Assembly: GCA_002686115.1 (NCBI GenBank)
Contig: NZAF01000104.1
Location: 1-18,941, forward strand
Length of the DNA stretch: 18,941 nucleotides
Direction: 5' to 3'
Source: Halobacteriovorax sp.
Lineage (GTDB): Bacteria; Bdellovibrionota; Bacteriovoracia; Bacteriovoracales; Bacteriovoracaceae
Both the position numbers and the translations under genes were made by a program. Below are positions 1 to 6,946 of the stretch, one piece after another. Under the pieces are notes generated by a model. That model was given only the letters and a program-made list of their open reading frames with translations. It searched no databases and was not told the origin of the DNA. Position 1 is the first letter of the stretch. The number at the start of each line of letters is the position of its first letter.

Positions 1-1
1 A

Positions 2-1558
2 ATCCCCTTTATTCTTGCTGGTGCATTATATGCTTTAAGCTTTCCTTTTTATGGAAAGTTCAATTTTTTACCTTTTATCTTTATTTCGGGATTTATATAT
101 TTTAAGCAATTTCTCGATGAGAATTTTTCTCTAAAACAAGTTCTCATCAATACGCTACTCTTTTCTTGGGCCTATAATATAACAGGATATTATTGGTTAA
201 CTTTCACCCTACAGGAGTTCGGTGGTCTTTATTTTCCATTTAATTTTCTTTTGTGGCAGACTTTCTCTCTTATCATTGCTCCACAATTTTATATCTTTGC
301 CATTCTTTTTTATGTCATAAAAAGAAAGATGAAAAACGTCCATCTTCACTCAATGTTTCTCATTCTATTTTCTCTTTTATGGACTTTAATTGAGTACTTC
401 ACCCCTCAACAGTTCCCTGCACATTTTGGACATCCTTGGCTACAACTTGCTCCGTATTTAAAAATTGCACAAGTATTCGGCTCACCTATCTTTAGTTTCC
501 TTACAATACTCACTTCACTTACAATCATTTGGTTTGTGAAACATAAAGAAGTTAAAAAGTTTGAAGTCTTTGTCATTATTTCCATCTTAGGCTTCAACTT
601 TCTTTCAGGAGAAATTAAAACTCCTGATCATTATGACTCCATTAACACACGATTTGTTCAGGCTAATATTGGCAATGACTTAAAACTAAAGTCTGAAGGA
701 GGAGTACAACTTGCGGTAAATGAAGTTATTAGTATTTTTGAAGAGCTTTCACATAGAGAGAGTACCATTGGGGATATTGAACTTACAATATGGCCAGAAA
801 CAGCTTATCCAAAGTATCTCATGACAAAACGTTCAAAAATAATTCCAAGAGATTTAAAAAATATTATTAGTAAAAAAGGCGGTAAGTACTTTATCGGTAC
901 ATATGATCTTGCACACTTTAGGTCAACTTCTTTTGAACAGGCCTATAATACTGCGATTTTTGTTAATGACGATAATTCAATTTCTGAAACCTATCATAAG
1001 AGAGTTCTGATTCCTTTTGGTGAAGGACTTCCTTTTGGACCATTTAATGAAGCATTGTCTGGTCTTGTACAAAATATTTCTTTTTTTGCAGAAGGCGAAA
1101 AGTTTACTTTCTTTAAATATGATGACCAAACTTCGTTTATTTCACTCATTTGTTATGAAATCTTATTTCCTGAATACTTAAGAAGTTATTTAAATAGTAG
1201 TAGTGATAGACCTTCCTTTATGATTAATATCACAAATGATTCTTGGTATGGACCCTACTCCGAACAAGAGCAGCACTTATTTCTAGCGAAGTGGAGAAGT
1301 GTTGAATTTAATTTACCAATGTTGCGTTCAACAAATACTGGTATCTCAACATATATACTTGGAAACGGAATAGAAGTAACAAGGCTTGGAAACTTTAAAC
1401 AAGGTAATCTTGACTTTAAACTACAGATTTCAAAAAGTGCCGAAACAATCTTTCAAAGCTTAGGAATACTCTCATTACTGATACTTGTTCTTGCTTTGAT
1501 GATAATAAAAATTATCTATTTGAAAATCCTTCCTTCAAAAGATCATGCATCCTTATAA
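2..1558 (+). CDS. lnt: Apolipoprotein N-acyltransferase, 5' end cut by window
   Basis: This inner-membrane enzyme adds the third acyl chain to the N-terminal cysteine of bacterial lipoproteins. The frame is open from base 2 with no stop, so the start lies before the window; an internal TTG at 251 is not the start. An N-terminal membrane part contains WAYNITGYYWL, the usual first Lnt signature, followed by several hydrophobic segments. The nitrilase-fold domain then carries the catalytic triad: Glu in IWPETAYP (codon 797-799), Lys in YHKRVLIPFGEG (998-1000) and Cys in LICYEILFPEYL (1151-1153), then NITNDSWYG. Counted from the window edge these are residues 266, 333 and 384, against 267, 335 and 387 in E. 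coli, so only a few residues are missing. A last transmembrane helix lies near the C terminus (about residues 485-508 of the visible part). The 3' end overlaps the convergent kdsD by 47 bases. Confidence 0.96.
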   Translation: MPFILAGALYALSFPFYGKFNFLPFIFISGFIYFKQFLDENFSLKQVLINTLLFSWAYNITGYYWLTFTLQEFGGLYFPFNFLLWQTFSLIIAPQFYIFAILFYVIKRKMKNVHLHSMFLILFSLLWTLIEYFTPQQFPAHFGHPWLQLAPYLKIAQVFGSPIFSFLTILTSLTIIWFVKHKEVKKFEVFVIISILGFNFLSGEIKTPDHYDSINTRFVQANIGNDLKLKSEGGVQLAVNEVISIFEELSHRESTIGDIELTIWPETAYPKYLMTKRSKIIPRDLKNIISKKGGKYFIGTYDLAHFRSTSFEQAYNTAIFVNDDNSISETYHKRVLIPFGEGLPFGPFNEALSGLVQNISFFAEGEKFTFFKYDDQTSFISLICYEILFPEYLRSYLNSSSDRPSFMINITNDSWYGPYSEQEQHLFLAKWRSVEFNLPMLRSTNTGISTYILGNGIEVTRLGNFKQGNLDFKLQISKSAETIFQSLGILSLLILVLALMIIKIIYLKILPSKDHASL

Positions 1559-2498
1559 AGCCTTTAAATTCTCCCTTATCTACAACCGGTAAAACATATA
1601 TTTGCTTACCATTACTTTCCATTAATGAAAGTGCATCTAAAGCGAGAGTTTGACTTGAAACGATAACAGGATTTTCAGTCATCACATCTTTTAAATGCAT
1701 TGAAAGGGCATTGTCTGACTTTACAATACTTCTTCTAATATCACCTTCAACTATAATCCCTTTCAAAGTATTACCTTCTAAAATGGCACATGCTCCAACA
1801 GGCTTATTGGTCATCTCTAGAATTGCATCTTTAAGAGAGTCTTCTTTTTTTAGGATTGGACATTCTAGGCGAGCTTGCATCAAGTCTTCAACCTTCATGA
1901 GAAGAGACTTTCCAAGCAGTCCACCTGGATGATTTCTAGCAAATCCCTCTTTTGATAGGCCTACTAAGCTTTCAAATACCACCGCCATTGCGTCTCCCAT
2001 TGCGATTGCAACAGATGAAGACGTCGTAGGTGCAAGATCATTTATGCATGCTTCTTTTTCAACAGAGCAGTCAAAAACAATATCACTGACCTTAGCAATC
2101 TCTGCAGTTGTATTACCGACAAGGGCGACTCGCCTTTGCTTTTTTACAGGAATAAAGGGAAGAAGTTTTAATATTTCTGATGTATTTCCCGACTTAGAAA
2201 TAAAGACGATCCCATCGCTTGCTGTCACCCTTCCAAGATCACCATGTAAGGCTTCTGTTGGATGTAGAAAGATCGATGGAAGTCCTAATGATGAAAAAGT
2301 TGAGGCCAGTTTTTCTCCAACTAAGCCAGACTTACCAACACCACAAAAGACTAATTGGCCCTTATCTTTAACTAGCTCTAAAAAAAGCTCTTCGAGCCTC
2401 TTACAATTATCTTTATCTAAGAAGTCTATCACTCGCGTAATTGCTTGTGACTCCATTTTTAAGACATTAACCATCTGATCATAAGAACTAATTGCCAT
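1512..2498 (-). CDS. kdsD: Arabinose-5-phosphate isomerase (Kdo synthesis)
   Basis: It interconverts ribulose 5-phosphate and arabinose 5-phosphate, the first step towards Kdo for lipopolysaccharide, in the cytoplasm. An SIS sugar-isomerase domain (about residues 35-180) is followed by two CBS domains (about 205-328). Signatures are GVGKSGLVGEKLAS, HPTEALHGDLGRVT, SKSGNTSEI, LAPTTSSS and NHPGGLLGKSL. The E. coli active-site residues K59, E111, E152 and H193 all have counterparts at a constant offset of three (K56, E108, E149, H190). The frame also extends to a TTG at 2510, but I chose the ATG at 2498: it has GAGAGGA just upstream and gives 328 residues, exactly the E. coli KdsD length. The C-terminal codons are antisense to the end of lnt. 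It is divergent from the BamC-like lipoprotein gene. Confidence 0.95.
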   Translation of the reverse strand: MAISSYDQMVNVLKMESQAITRVIDFLDKDNCKRLEELFLELVKDKGQLVFCGVGKSGLVGEKLASTFSSLGLPSIFLHPTEALHGDLGRVTASDGIVFISKSGNTSEILKLLPFIPVKKQRRVALVGNTTAEIAKVSDIVFDCSVEKEACINDLAPTTSSSVAIAMGDAMAVVFESLVGLSKEGFARNHPGGLLGKSLLMKVEDLMQARLECPILKKEDSLKDAILEMTNKPVGACAILEGNTLKGIIVEGDIRRSIVKSDNALSMHLKDVMTENPVIVSSQTLALDALSLMESNGKQIYVLPVVDKGEFKGFIRMHDLLKEGFSNR

Positions 2499-2501
2499 AA
2501 A

Positions 2502-2508
2502 TCCTCTC
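2502..2508 (-). promoter_or_regulatory. Ribosome binding site that sets the kdsD start
   Basis: On the minus strand the sequence reads GAGAGGA three bases before the ATG at 2498. It lies downstream of the alternative TTG at 2510, so it favours the ATG. Confidence 0.65.
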
Positions 2509-2525
2509 AAATCTATACTTTTCTA

Positions 2526-2554
2526 TTCAAATAGTAACAATTAGGCATTACAAT
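2526..2554 (+). promoter_or_regulatory. Candidate sigma-70-type promoter for the 2586 lipoprotein gene
   Basis: TTCAAA (2526-2531; 4 of 6 matches to the -35 consensus), a 17-base spacer, and TACAAT (2549-2554; 5 of 6 matches to the -10 consensus). It would start transcription about 25 bases before the ATG. It lies in the 87-base gap between divergent genes. Predicted by eye only. Confidence 0.35.
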
Positions 2555-2585
2555 TAGAAGTAAAGAATCAATTGAACAGGTAAAT

Positions 2586-3116
2586 ATGCAAGATATAATA
2601 AAAACATTTATTAAAATCTCACTACTCTCATCAATTCTTATTGGCTGTGCTTCATACGACCAATTTGAATTTGTATCCGAGGATGCAGAAGTTCCAACAA
2701 AGAGCTATCGCTCAACTTACAACCAGACCTGGCAAGCGGTGCTTGAAATCATGCAACAGTACGACTTAAAGACAAATAATCAAGAAGCTGGTGTCGTGAA
2801 GACGAGATGGATTGATAACACTAACCAACTTAACTTCAATGAAGCCTTTGGCTCACAAGACATGGTTAAAGCAGCGAGATTTAAGCTCATCGTAAATGTT
2901 ATTAAAGGCTTTCGAGGCTCAAGAGAAGTTTCAAAAGTATCTGTATTTAAGAGACAAATGGTTGAAAAGGACTTCCTGCAAGGTTGGAAAATCGTAAGAA
3001 CGGACTCAATTTTAGAAAACACTATTCTCTATCGAATTGACAGAATTTTAAAAAGAGAAAGAATGATCAAAGAAATTGAAGATCAAAAAGCAAAAGAAGA
3101 ATTAAACGCTTTTTAA
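2586..3116 (+). CDS. BamC-like outer-membrane lipoprotein
   Basis: A 176-residue lipoprotein. The N terminus has a short basic start, a hydrophobic stretch and the lipobox LIGC with the lipidated cysteine at position 21, so it should be acylated and moved to the outer membrane. The first mature region (about residues 40-85) reads YRSTYNQTWQAVLEIMQQYD followed by NNQEAGVVKTRWID. That is the pattern of the helix-grip domain at the N terminus of BamC/NlpB-type lipoproteins: a Trp-containing helix, then a strand ending in a V-x-T-x-W motif. The C-terminal 30 residues are charged and probably helical. E. coli BamC is about twice as long, so only one such domain could be present. The ATG follows AACAGGTAAAT. 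BamC assignment is by motif impression; a general unknown lipoprotein is the alternative. Confidence 0.8.
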   Translation: MQDIIKTFIKISLLSSILIGCASYDQFEFVSEDAEVPTKSYRSTYNQTWQAVLEIMQQYDLKTNNQEAGVVKTRWIDNTNQLNFNEAFGSQDMVKAARFKLIVNVIKGFRGSREVSKVSVFKRQMVEKDFLQGWKIVRTDSILENTILYRIDRILKRERMIKEIEDQKAKEELNAF

Positions 3117-3127
3117 TAAAGAAATAA

Positions 3128-3889
3128 TTAGAAAGTCATCTTAGCAAGCTGGTGCTTTTTCCAAAATCTTTTAATCATCACTGGATCATCAACAGGAGCT
3201 TTCTTATTTGTGATCTTTGAAAGCGCATAGTTCATTTCCTTCAAGATATCGTCATATTTTTTATTCAGTACCATTTTCAACAAAGCCTCCTCAGCTTTTT
3301 TAAACTTCAGATCCCCTACTGTCTTCACAATGGACTTAACAATATGCTGTCTTTTCTTTTTATTGTCTTTTTTACTGGAATAGTAATTCCTCTTGTCATA
3401 AAGCATAGACCAAACTGTTGGAGCTAGCTCTGTAAGATTTAAACGAGAGACACTATCTAAACTTTGAAATCTTACAAGAAGAGAAGGATCTTTTAAACCC
3501 TTTGAATAAATTTTTGGGTCTTTCTCCCCAAGGGCCAATAGAGATTTATATGAAGCAAGTCTCATAACCCAATTTGGGTGCTTCGAAAACTTAGTCATAA
3601 AAGGAATTGATTTTCTTCCCATCACCCTACCAAGTAGAAAAGTTGCAACCCATCTATTGCGATCTGGAAACTTTTCATTCTTCATAATATTGATCAAGGC
3701 CGGAACAGCTTTACCCTTATATTTTAAAACTTCTTCCTTCGCTAATTTAATATCTTTTTTTGATAAACTTTTTGAAAATGTTTTCTCTATTTTTTCAGTC
3801 AGAAGAGATTTTGTTCTCGTCGTCTTGCTAATCTTTGCACTAGTATTAAGACTTGAAACTATTAATAGAGCATAAAAAAGTTTTTTCAT
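3128..3889 (-). CDS. Secreted HEAT-repeat protein
   Basis: A 253-residue protein with a Sec signal peptide (MKKLFYALLIVSSLNTSA, cleavage predicted after residue 18), so it should act in the periplasm or outside. From about residue 55 to 160 it has repeated paired helices of HEAT type, for example VPALINIMKN, IPFMTKFSKHPNWVMRLASY and LKDPSLLVRFQSLDSVSRL, with the usual Pro/Asp/Arg positions. A Lys-rich segment (SSKKDNKKKRQ) separates these from a final helical part. Such solenoids bind proteins; no catalytic motif is seen. It starts two bases after the stop of the upstream coiled-coil gene, with TTAGG near the end of that gene as a weak ribosome site, so the two are almost certainly co-transcribed and coupled. 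Its 3' end is 11 bases from the convergent lipoprotein gene, with no terminator hairpin between them. Confidence 0.85.
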   Translation of the reverse strand: MKKLFYALLIVSSLNTSAKISKTTRTKSLLTEKIEKTFSKSLSKKDIKLAKEEVLKYKGKAVPALINIMKNEKFPDRNRWVATFLLGRVMGRKSIPFMTKFSKHPNWVMRLASYKSLLALGEKDPKIYSKGLKDPSLLVRFQSLDSVSRLNLTELAPTVWSMLYDKRNYYSSKKDNKKKRQHIVKSIVKTVGDLKFKKAEEALLKMVLNKKYDDILKEMNYALSKITNKKAPVDDPVMIKRFWKKHQLAKMTF

Positions 3890-3891
3890 AA

Positions 3892-4878
3892 TTAACCTAA
3901 CATCTTTTCAAATTCACTTAAAAGTTCTTCAGCAGATTTCTGTTCACCTTCATTAGATGGAACCATCATTTCATCATCAGACTTTGACTCTTCTGCCTTT
4001 TGCTCTTCAATAGCAGCTGCCATTGCAGCTTCTCCATCATCAGCTGCCGGCTCTGGTTCTGGCGCTGGCTCAGGTGCAGCTTCTGCAACTGGCTCTGGTT
4101 CAGGTGTTGGTTCTGGAGTAGGCTCAGGTGTCGGCTCTGGAGTCGGCTCTGCTGGAGCTTCAGCTTGTGCTCCACCTGCTTTTAATTCCTCTATCGTCTT
4201 TTTAAGTTGATCATTTTCTTGTTGTAATCTTCTTAAGTTAGCAAGATCTTCTGCAATGACAGAGTACTCATCAAGAGAAGATTGTAATTCTGAGTTCTTC
4301 TTTTTTAAGTCTTCTAATTCTGCAGGGTCTGCGCCCCCGCCCTCTCCACCTTGAGCTTTTAGTGCATCAATTTCAGCCTGCTTAGCTTCTAGTTCAGCTT
4401 TTAAGCTTGAGTTTTCAGACTGAAGAGCAATAACTTTTTCTCCGGCTTCATCTCCAGCGACACCTTCAGCAAGTTGTCTTTCAAGTTCTTTAATTTGTGA
4501 ATCTTTTGTTCCAATTTGACCTTGAAGTGCTGCAATTTCAGCATTCTTTTGCGCAAGCATTTGAGGATCAACACCTGCTCCACTTGATTGTAGCGAGCCA
4601 GCAGGAACAACTGATGGAACACCATCAGCAAGATCTAATCCTCCCCCTCTAAAAAGAGAAGACTTTAATGCATTTGAATTTTGTATAACTGAATCAAGGT
4701 AATTTTTAATTACTGCTGCAGGAATCTGATGCTTTAGTTCTTGCATCTTTCTTCTTGTATAAAACCAATAAACAATGATTAGTACTGCTAATAGAAAAAG
4801 AACTGATAATGATATAAAGAAAACATTATCATTAATGTGAATCATTTCTCTTGCAAATCTTGTCAGTGTTGCCGTCAC
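3892..4878 (-). CDS. Single-pass membrane coiled-coil protein with Pro-Glu repeat tail
   Basis: I do not recognise this 328-residue protein as a named family. One transmembrane helix spans about residues 17-40. It is followed by the basic TRRKMQELKHQ, so by the positive-inside rule the large C-terminal part faces the cytoplasm. Residues about 105-235 are heptad-like coiled coil rich in Gln, Glu, Lys and Leu, with Gly/Ala breaks near 139-146 and 176-185. Residues 241-280 are a Pro/Glu/Thr/Ala linker with four PTPE units. An acidic stretch follows, then a C-terminal amphipathic helix (AEELLSEFEKMLG). The start is GTG at 4878, chosen because AAGGAAGGAT lies two bases upstream and a promoter lies at 4938-4965. 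The layout suggests a scaffold or cytoskeletal/polar tether, but that is only inference. It is the first gene of an operon with the HEAT-repeat protein. Confidence 0.85.
   Translation of the reverse strand: MTATLTRFAREMIHINDNVFFISLSVLFLLAVLIIVYWFYTRRKMQELKHQIPAAVIKNYLDSVIQNSNALKSSLFRGGGLDLADGVPSVVPAGSLQSSGAGVDPQMLAQKNAEIAALQGQIGTKDSQIKELERQLAEGVAGDEAGEKVIALQSENSSLKAELEAKQAEIDALKAQGGEGGGADPAELEDLKKKNSELQSSLDEYSVIAEDLANLRRLQQENDQLKKTIEELKAGGAQAEAPAEPTPEPTPEPTPEPTPEPEPVAEAAPEPAPEPEPAADDGEAAMAAAIEEQKAEESKSDDEMMVPSNEGEQKSAEELLSEFEKMLG
4097..4144. repeat. Four 12-base tandem units coding for Pro-Thr-Pro-Glu
   Basis: Units on the plus strand are GGTTCAGGTGTT, GGTTCTGGAGTA, GGCTCAGGTGTC and GGCTCTGGAGTC. 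On the minus strand they encode PTPE repeats inside the coiled-coil membrane protein. The units differ at third codon positions, so the array is old or selected rather than recently expanded. Shorter, less regular Pro-Glu codons continue to about 4050. Confidence 0.85.
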
Positions 4879-4937
4879 TTATCCTTCCTTGGATTGATAT
4901 TAATTTCACTGTATTAATATAAAATACATCTCACTAA

Positions 4938-4965
4938 ATTATACCTGAGCGCTAGTAGTTTGCAA
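4938..4965 (-). promoter_or_regulatory. Promoter of the coiled-coil/HEAT operon
   Basis: Reading the minus strand: TTGCAA (4960-4965; 4 of 6 matches to -35), a 16-base spacer, and a perfect TATAAT (4938-4943). Transcription would begin near 4931, about 50 bases before the GTG at 4878. This is the best-looking promoter in the window. It lies in the 158-base gap between the end of suhB and the coiled-coil gene. Confidence 0.65.
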
Positions 4966-5036
4966 GAGTTAGCAGATATTTAACAACGCAAAAGACATAG
5001 TACGAGGATCAAGAATTGGCCAAAAATTTCAAAGAA

Positions 5037-5888
5037 TTATTCAAGAATGACATTTTGAATAAGAGAATGAGTTGGTTTCCTTGCTGCAAGGATTGTCGGA
5101 GAAAAAACATCAAGCTTTTGACCTTCATATTCAGTAACTTGCACTCCAGCTTCAGTGCAGATAACACTAGCGGCAGCAAGATCCCAAGGAGCAAGTCCCC
5201 TCTCCCAGAATCCATCATAAACACCACTTGCTGTGTAACATAAATCAAGTGCCGCACTTCCCATTCTTCTAATCGCCCGACAGTGAGACATCATATCTTT
5301 GAATGTTTTAAATTCATTATCAAAGACGACACCTTTTTCTGTCGCAAAACCTGTTGCTAAGAAACACTCATGAAGATTTCTCTTGCCACGAATACCTTTA
5401 ATCGGATTTTTGTCACTATACTTATTTGTTCCAATAATTCTGAATGAACCAGCCCCTTTAACGGCCAAGAATGTTTCTTTTTTAGTTGGAGCATGAACAA
5501 CTCCTAAGATAGGCTTACCTTTTTTAACCAGAGAAATACAAACTGCAAAATACTCTAGGCCATGAACAAAGTTATTTGTTCCATCAAGGGGATCAATAAC
5601 CCACATGTAAGGATTTTCTTTAAAGAGCTCATAAGAAGACTTATCTTCTTTATATTTTTTATAAAAACTTTCTTCTGCAAGAACTGGAATCTCTGGAGCT
5701 AATTTAAATAGATCCTTCACTATCATATTCTCTGATTCAATATCAGCTTTTGAAACAATCCCTTGAGACTTCTTTGAAGATATATCTGACTTTTTCAAAT
5801 TATTCTGACATGAAGCCAAGTGCTTACCTGCTTTAACAGCGATTTTAAACACACTAGGTAATAAACTTTCTACTTCTTTAGAGGTCAA
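5037..5888 (-). CDS. suhB: Inositol monophosphatase family protein (SuhB type)
   Basis: A 283-residue Mg-dependent phosphatase of the inositol monophosphatase family, expected in the cytoplasm; it hydrolyses myo-inositol 1-phosphate or similar sugar phosphates. All three metal-site signatures are visible: LAEES with E72/E73, WVIDPLDGTNNFVHG with D99 and D102, and APWDLAAASVICTEAG with D236. E. coli SuhB is 267 residues and also helps rRNA antitermination; whether this one does cannot be read from the sequence. Length and motifs do not separate SuhB from CysQ or other family members, so the symbol is tentative. The start is TTG at 5888, with AGGAAAAG seven bases before it, overlapping the end of yacG by 11 bases. 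It is the last gene of the aminotransferase-yacG-suhB operon. Confidence 0.88.
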   Translation of the reverse strand: MTSKEVESLLPSVFKIAVKAGKHLASCQNNLKKSDISSKKSQGIVSKADIESENMIVKDLFKLAPEIPVLAEESFYKKYKEDKSSYELFKENPYMWVIDPLDGTNNFVHGLEYFAVCISLVKKGKPILGVVHAPTKKETFLAVKGAGSFRIIGTNKYSDKNPIKGIRGKRNLHECFLATGFATEKGVVFDNEFKTFKDMMSHCRAIRRMGSAALDLCYTASGVYDGFWERGLAPWDLAAASVICTEAGVQVTEYEGQKLDVFSPTILAARKPTHSLIQNVILE

Positions 5889-6093
5889 ATTTCTTTTCCT
5901 GATTTTCTATAACTTTATCTATATCTGATTCTGCCAGTGGCTCTTTACTGCCAATACTATAACCTTCTGTAAGCCAAAGACCAAGATCGATCATCTTGCA
6001 CTTTTCACTACAAAAAGGCCTACTCTCACTTGAGTAATAATCAAAATCATTCTTGCAACTAGGGCAATTAACTTTTATTTTCTTTCTTTCCAT
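5878..6093 (-). CDS. yacG: YacG zinc-finger DNA gyrase inhibitor
   Basis: A 71-residue YacG-family protein. In E. coli, YacG binds one zinc through four cysteines and inhibits DNA gyrase by binding GyrB. Here the ligands are C10 and C13 (CPSC) and C28 and C32 (RPFCSEKC), followed by IDLGLWLTEGYSI, the conserved block after the zinc site. The acidic and charged tail after residue 50 is normal for the family. The ATG at 6093 lies inside the upstream aminotransferase gene (19-base overlap), and the 3' end overlaps suhB by 11 bases, so translation of all three genes is probably coupled. Confidence 0.93.
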   Translation of the reverse strand: MERKKIKVNCPSCKNDFDYYSSESRPFCSEKCKMIDLGLWLTEGYSIGSKEPLAESDIDKVIENQEKKFDL

Positions 6094-6896
6094 CTAAAAC
6101 CTATGTGCTTATAAAACTCATCGATTAACGTATCTGCTTTAACTAAGTTATATTCTACATCATCTATTTTGCAAATGGCCCTAGGTCCAGAAAATGAATT
6201 AAGAGCAATCGCACAATCAAATGATGAAATTTCATTTTTCATGATTTCGCGACACTCCATTGGAGTTGTCCCCTGTCTTAAAAAATCTAAATAAACTGAA
6301 AAACATATCCCATCAAAAACCCCTGGAATTAGAGGTGAATAAATGCATGTTTCCTCTTTAAAGAATACGATATTACTCGTAGCTAGATCTAGAACTTTGT
6401 CATTTTCATCTAATAACAATACATCATCAAAGCCCTCATTTTTCGCACTGCTTCTTTTATGAAAAGCAATATCATAGTCTGCTTTTTTGATAAATGGAGG
6501 ATAATTTCTATTAGGATAATAAGGGATGGTCTTAAGAGTTAACTCTGAGCAATCTGGAGACTTCTTCTCTGACCATATAAAATACTCAATATCGCCCTCA
6601 AGGGAACGATATAAGTTAATTCTAATATAGAGATCATCTAAAAGCCCCATTACCTCATACATATCATGGTGGCAGACATTAAATATCTCTGAAACTTTAT
6701 CACTTGAATTCTTTGCCTTCATGAAATCAAGGGTCTTTTGCAGTCGATGACGATGATGGTCTTCAAAAACCAAGTGCCCATCTAATGAAATCATTGTTGT
6801 AAAATAATTTTCATTAAATAGAAAACCACGATTTAAGAATGATTTCCAATACTTACTCTGAATATCTTTTACTGAGGAATAAAAAAAGCCTTCCAT
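6075..6896 (-). CDS. Class-IV PLP aminotransferase (branched-chain / aminodeoxychorismate lyase-like)
   Basis: A 273-residue fold-type IV PLP enzyme, the group of branched-chain aminotransferase (IlvE), D-amino-acid aminotransferase and aminodeoxychorismate lyase (PabC). Signs are the early arginine block in FEDHHRHRLQKTL, the PLP lysine candidate K137 in FIKKADYD (four residues before Tyr, as in the family), the GFDDVLLLDENDKVLDLATSNIVFF block, SPLIPGVFDG and a late LNSFSGPRAICKID. The family's usual Glu-Gly-Thr before SNIF is replaced here by Asp-Leu-Ala-Thr, so substrate choice cannot be predicted. Being next to a pantothenate operon, a role in making ketoisovalerate from valine is attractive but unproven; PabC (folate) is the main alternative. 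The ATG at 6896 has TGGAAAA upstream. First gene of the yacG-suhB operon, divergent from the KARI-like gene. Confidence 0.82.
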   Translation of the reverse strand: MEGFFYSSVKDIQSKYWKSFLNRGFLFNENYFTTMISLDGHLVFEDHHRHRLQKTLDFMKAKNSSDKVSEIFNVCHHDMYEVMGLLDDLYIRINLYRSLEGDIEYFIWSEKKSPDCSELTLKTIPYYPNRNYPPFIKKADYDIAFHKRSSAKNEGFDDVLLLDENDKVLDLATSNIVFFKEETCIYSPLIPGVFDGICFSVYLDFLRQGTTPMECREIMKNEISSFDCAIALNSFSGPRAICKIDDVEYNLVKADTLIDEFYKHIGFRWKERK

Positions 6897-6917
6897 ACGT
6901 TTTCCATGTTTCTACCA

Positions 6918-6945
6918 ATGTTATTTTATGATACTTACTTTTCAA
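6918..6945. promoter_or_regulatory. Tight divergent promoter region, weak candidates
   Basis: Only 50 bases separate the aminotransferase and KARI-like genes. On the minus strand TTGAAA (6940-6945) and TAACAT (6918-6923) are 16 bases apart. On the plus strand TATGAT (6927-6932) would give a leader of about 7 bases for the gene at 6947. The two candidates overlap, so both operons could not be fired from here at once. Confidence 0.25.
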
Positions 6946-6946
6946 G

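Noticed and set aside
2499..2510. kdsD starting at the TTG at 2510
   Set aside because: The ATG at 2498 has GAGAGGA upstream and gives the usual family length of 328.
2512..2540. Minus-strand promoter TTGTTA-17-TATAGA for kdsD
   Set aside because: It would start transcription only about seven bases before the ATG and cut into the ribosome site, so it is not convincing despite good spacing.
4097..4144. Possible CRISPR or regulatory direct repeats
   Set aside because: Units are adjacent with no spacers, are 12 bases long and in frame with a Pro-Glu linker; they are coding repeats.
4000..4185. Plus-strand frame rich in Cys, Trp, Phe and Arg
   Set aside because: It is the antisense reading of the Pro-Glu/Ala codons of the coiled-coil gene; composition is an artefact of the repeat.
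5016..5257. Frames on both strands over the end of suhB
   Set aside because: They lie inside the conserved C-terminal metal-site region of suhB and have no supporting start signals.
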